Source: Brevipalpus yothersi (lineage: Eukaryota; Arthropoda; Arachnida; Trombidiformes; Tenuipalpidae). Taken from it: a DNA stretch of 64,000 nt. Positions 63,898 through 64,000 of this stretch are shown piece by piece. The stretch lies in the NCBI GenBank assembly GCA_003956705.1, contig QZCP01000010.1, positions 1 through 64,000 on the forward strand. The letters are read 5' to 3'. The notes beneath the pieces are model-generated. The model was not told where the DNA came from, searched no databases, and saw nothing but the letters and a program-made list of their open reading frames with translations. Within the stretch, counting starts at the first letter, position 1. Each line of letters begins with the position of its first letter. The position numbers and the translations under genes were made by a program.

Positions 63898-64000
63898 AAT
63901 GAATAAAAGTTGTGTGTTAATCATTGCTCTTCTCAATAATTAGCATGAATAATTATTGTTCGAGATTTTTGAAAGCCACCAGACTAATTGCATGGGAAAG

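Overview
The window is nuclear DNA of a metazoan and reads as an arthropod. It is AT-rich, its genes carry GT-AG introns from about 0.7 to 27 kb, and its proteins resemble arthropod families. Dinucleotide (GA)n/(CT)n microsatellites recur roughly every 2-3 kb and many exceed 50 bp. The Asn/Ser/Thr homopolymers in the Sox protein and the mix of families would suit a mite (Acari), but the species is inference only. There is no sign of a prokaryotic or organellar origin.

Layout. (1) 1-3761: microsatellite-rich DNA upstream of an intronless SoxC-type HMG-box gene on the plus strand (3762-5915). (2) 9305-54354, minus strand: a stomatin/MEC-2-like gene. Its four core exons (15961-16064, 12562-12717, 10789-11048, 9305-9680) are clear. 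A 27 kb intron separates them from an upstream exon (43029-43322) whose phase and splice site fit. By reading frame phase I also propose a 41-nt exon (44027-44067) and two alternative first exons (50085-50152 and 54302-54354), each on the downstream side of a promoter-like patch. (3) Nested on the opposite strand are a two-exon GT10 alpha-1,3-fucosyltransferase-like gene (44794-45385 and 46776-48334), whose donor-binding motif looks degenerate, and a pair of small membrane-protein ORFs (18419-18610, 18700-19125) inside the 27 kb intron. (4) 59367-59594, minus strand: the last exon of a single-pass membrane protein whose other exons must lie beyond the right edge. (5) Decayed Ty1/copia-like fragments at about 16.1-16.8 kb (the best one) and possibly 27.2, 56.4 and 62.3 kb.

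The identified genes do not form a pathway. They are a transcription factor, a membrane-scaffold protein that hosts other genes in its introns, a Golgi-type glycosyltransferase and unrelated membrane proteins. The rest is intronic or intergenic sequence with microsatellites and transposon relics. I found no tRNA, rRNA or CRISPR array. Exon joins are predictions from splice-site consensus and codon phase, without transcript evidence.
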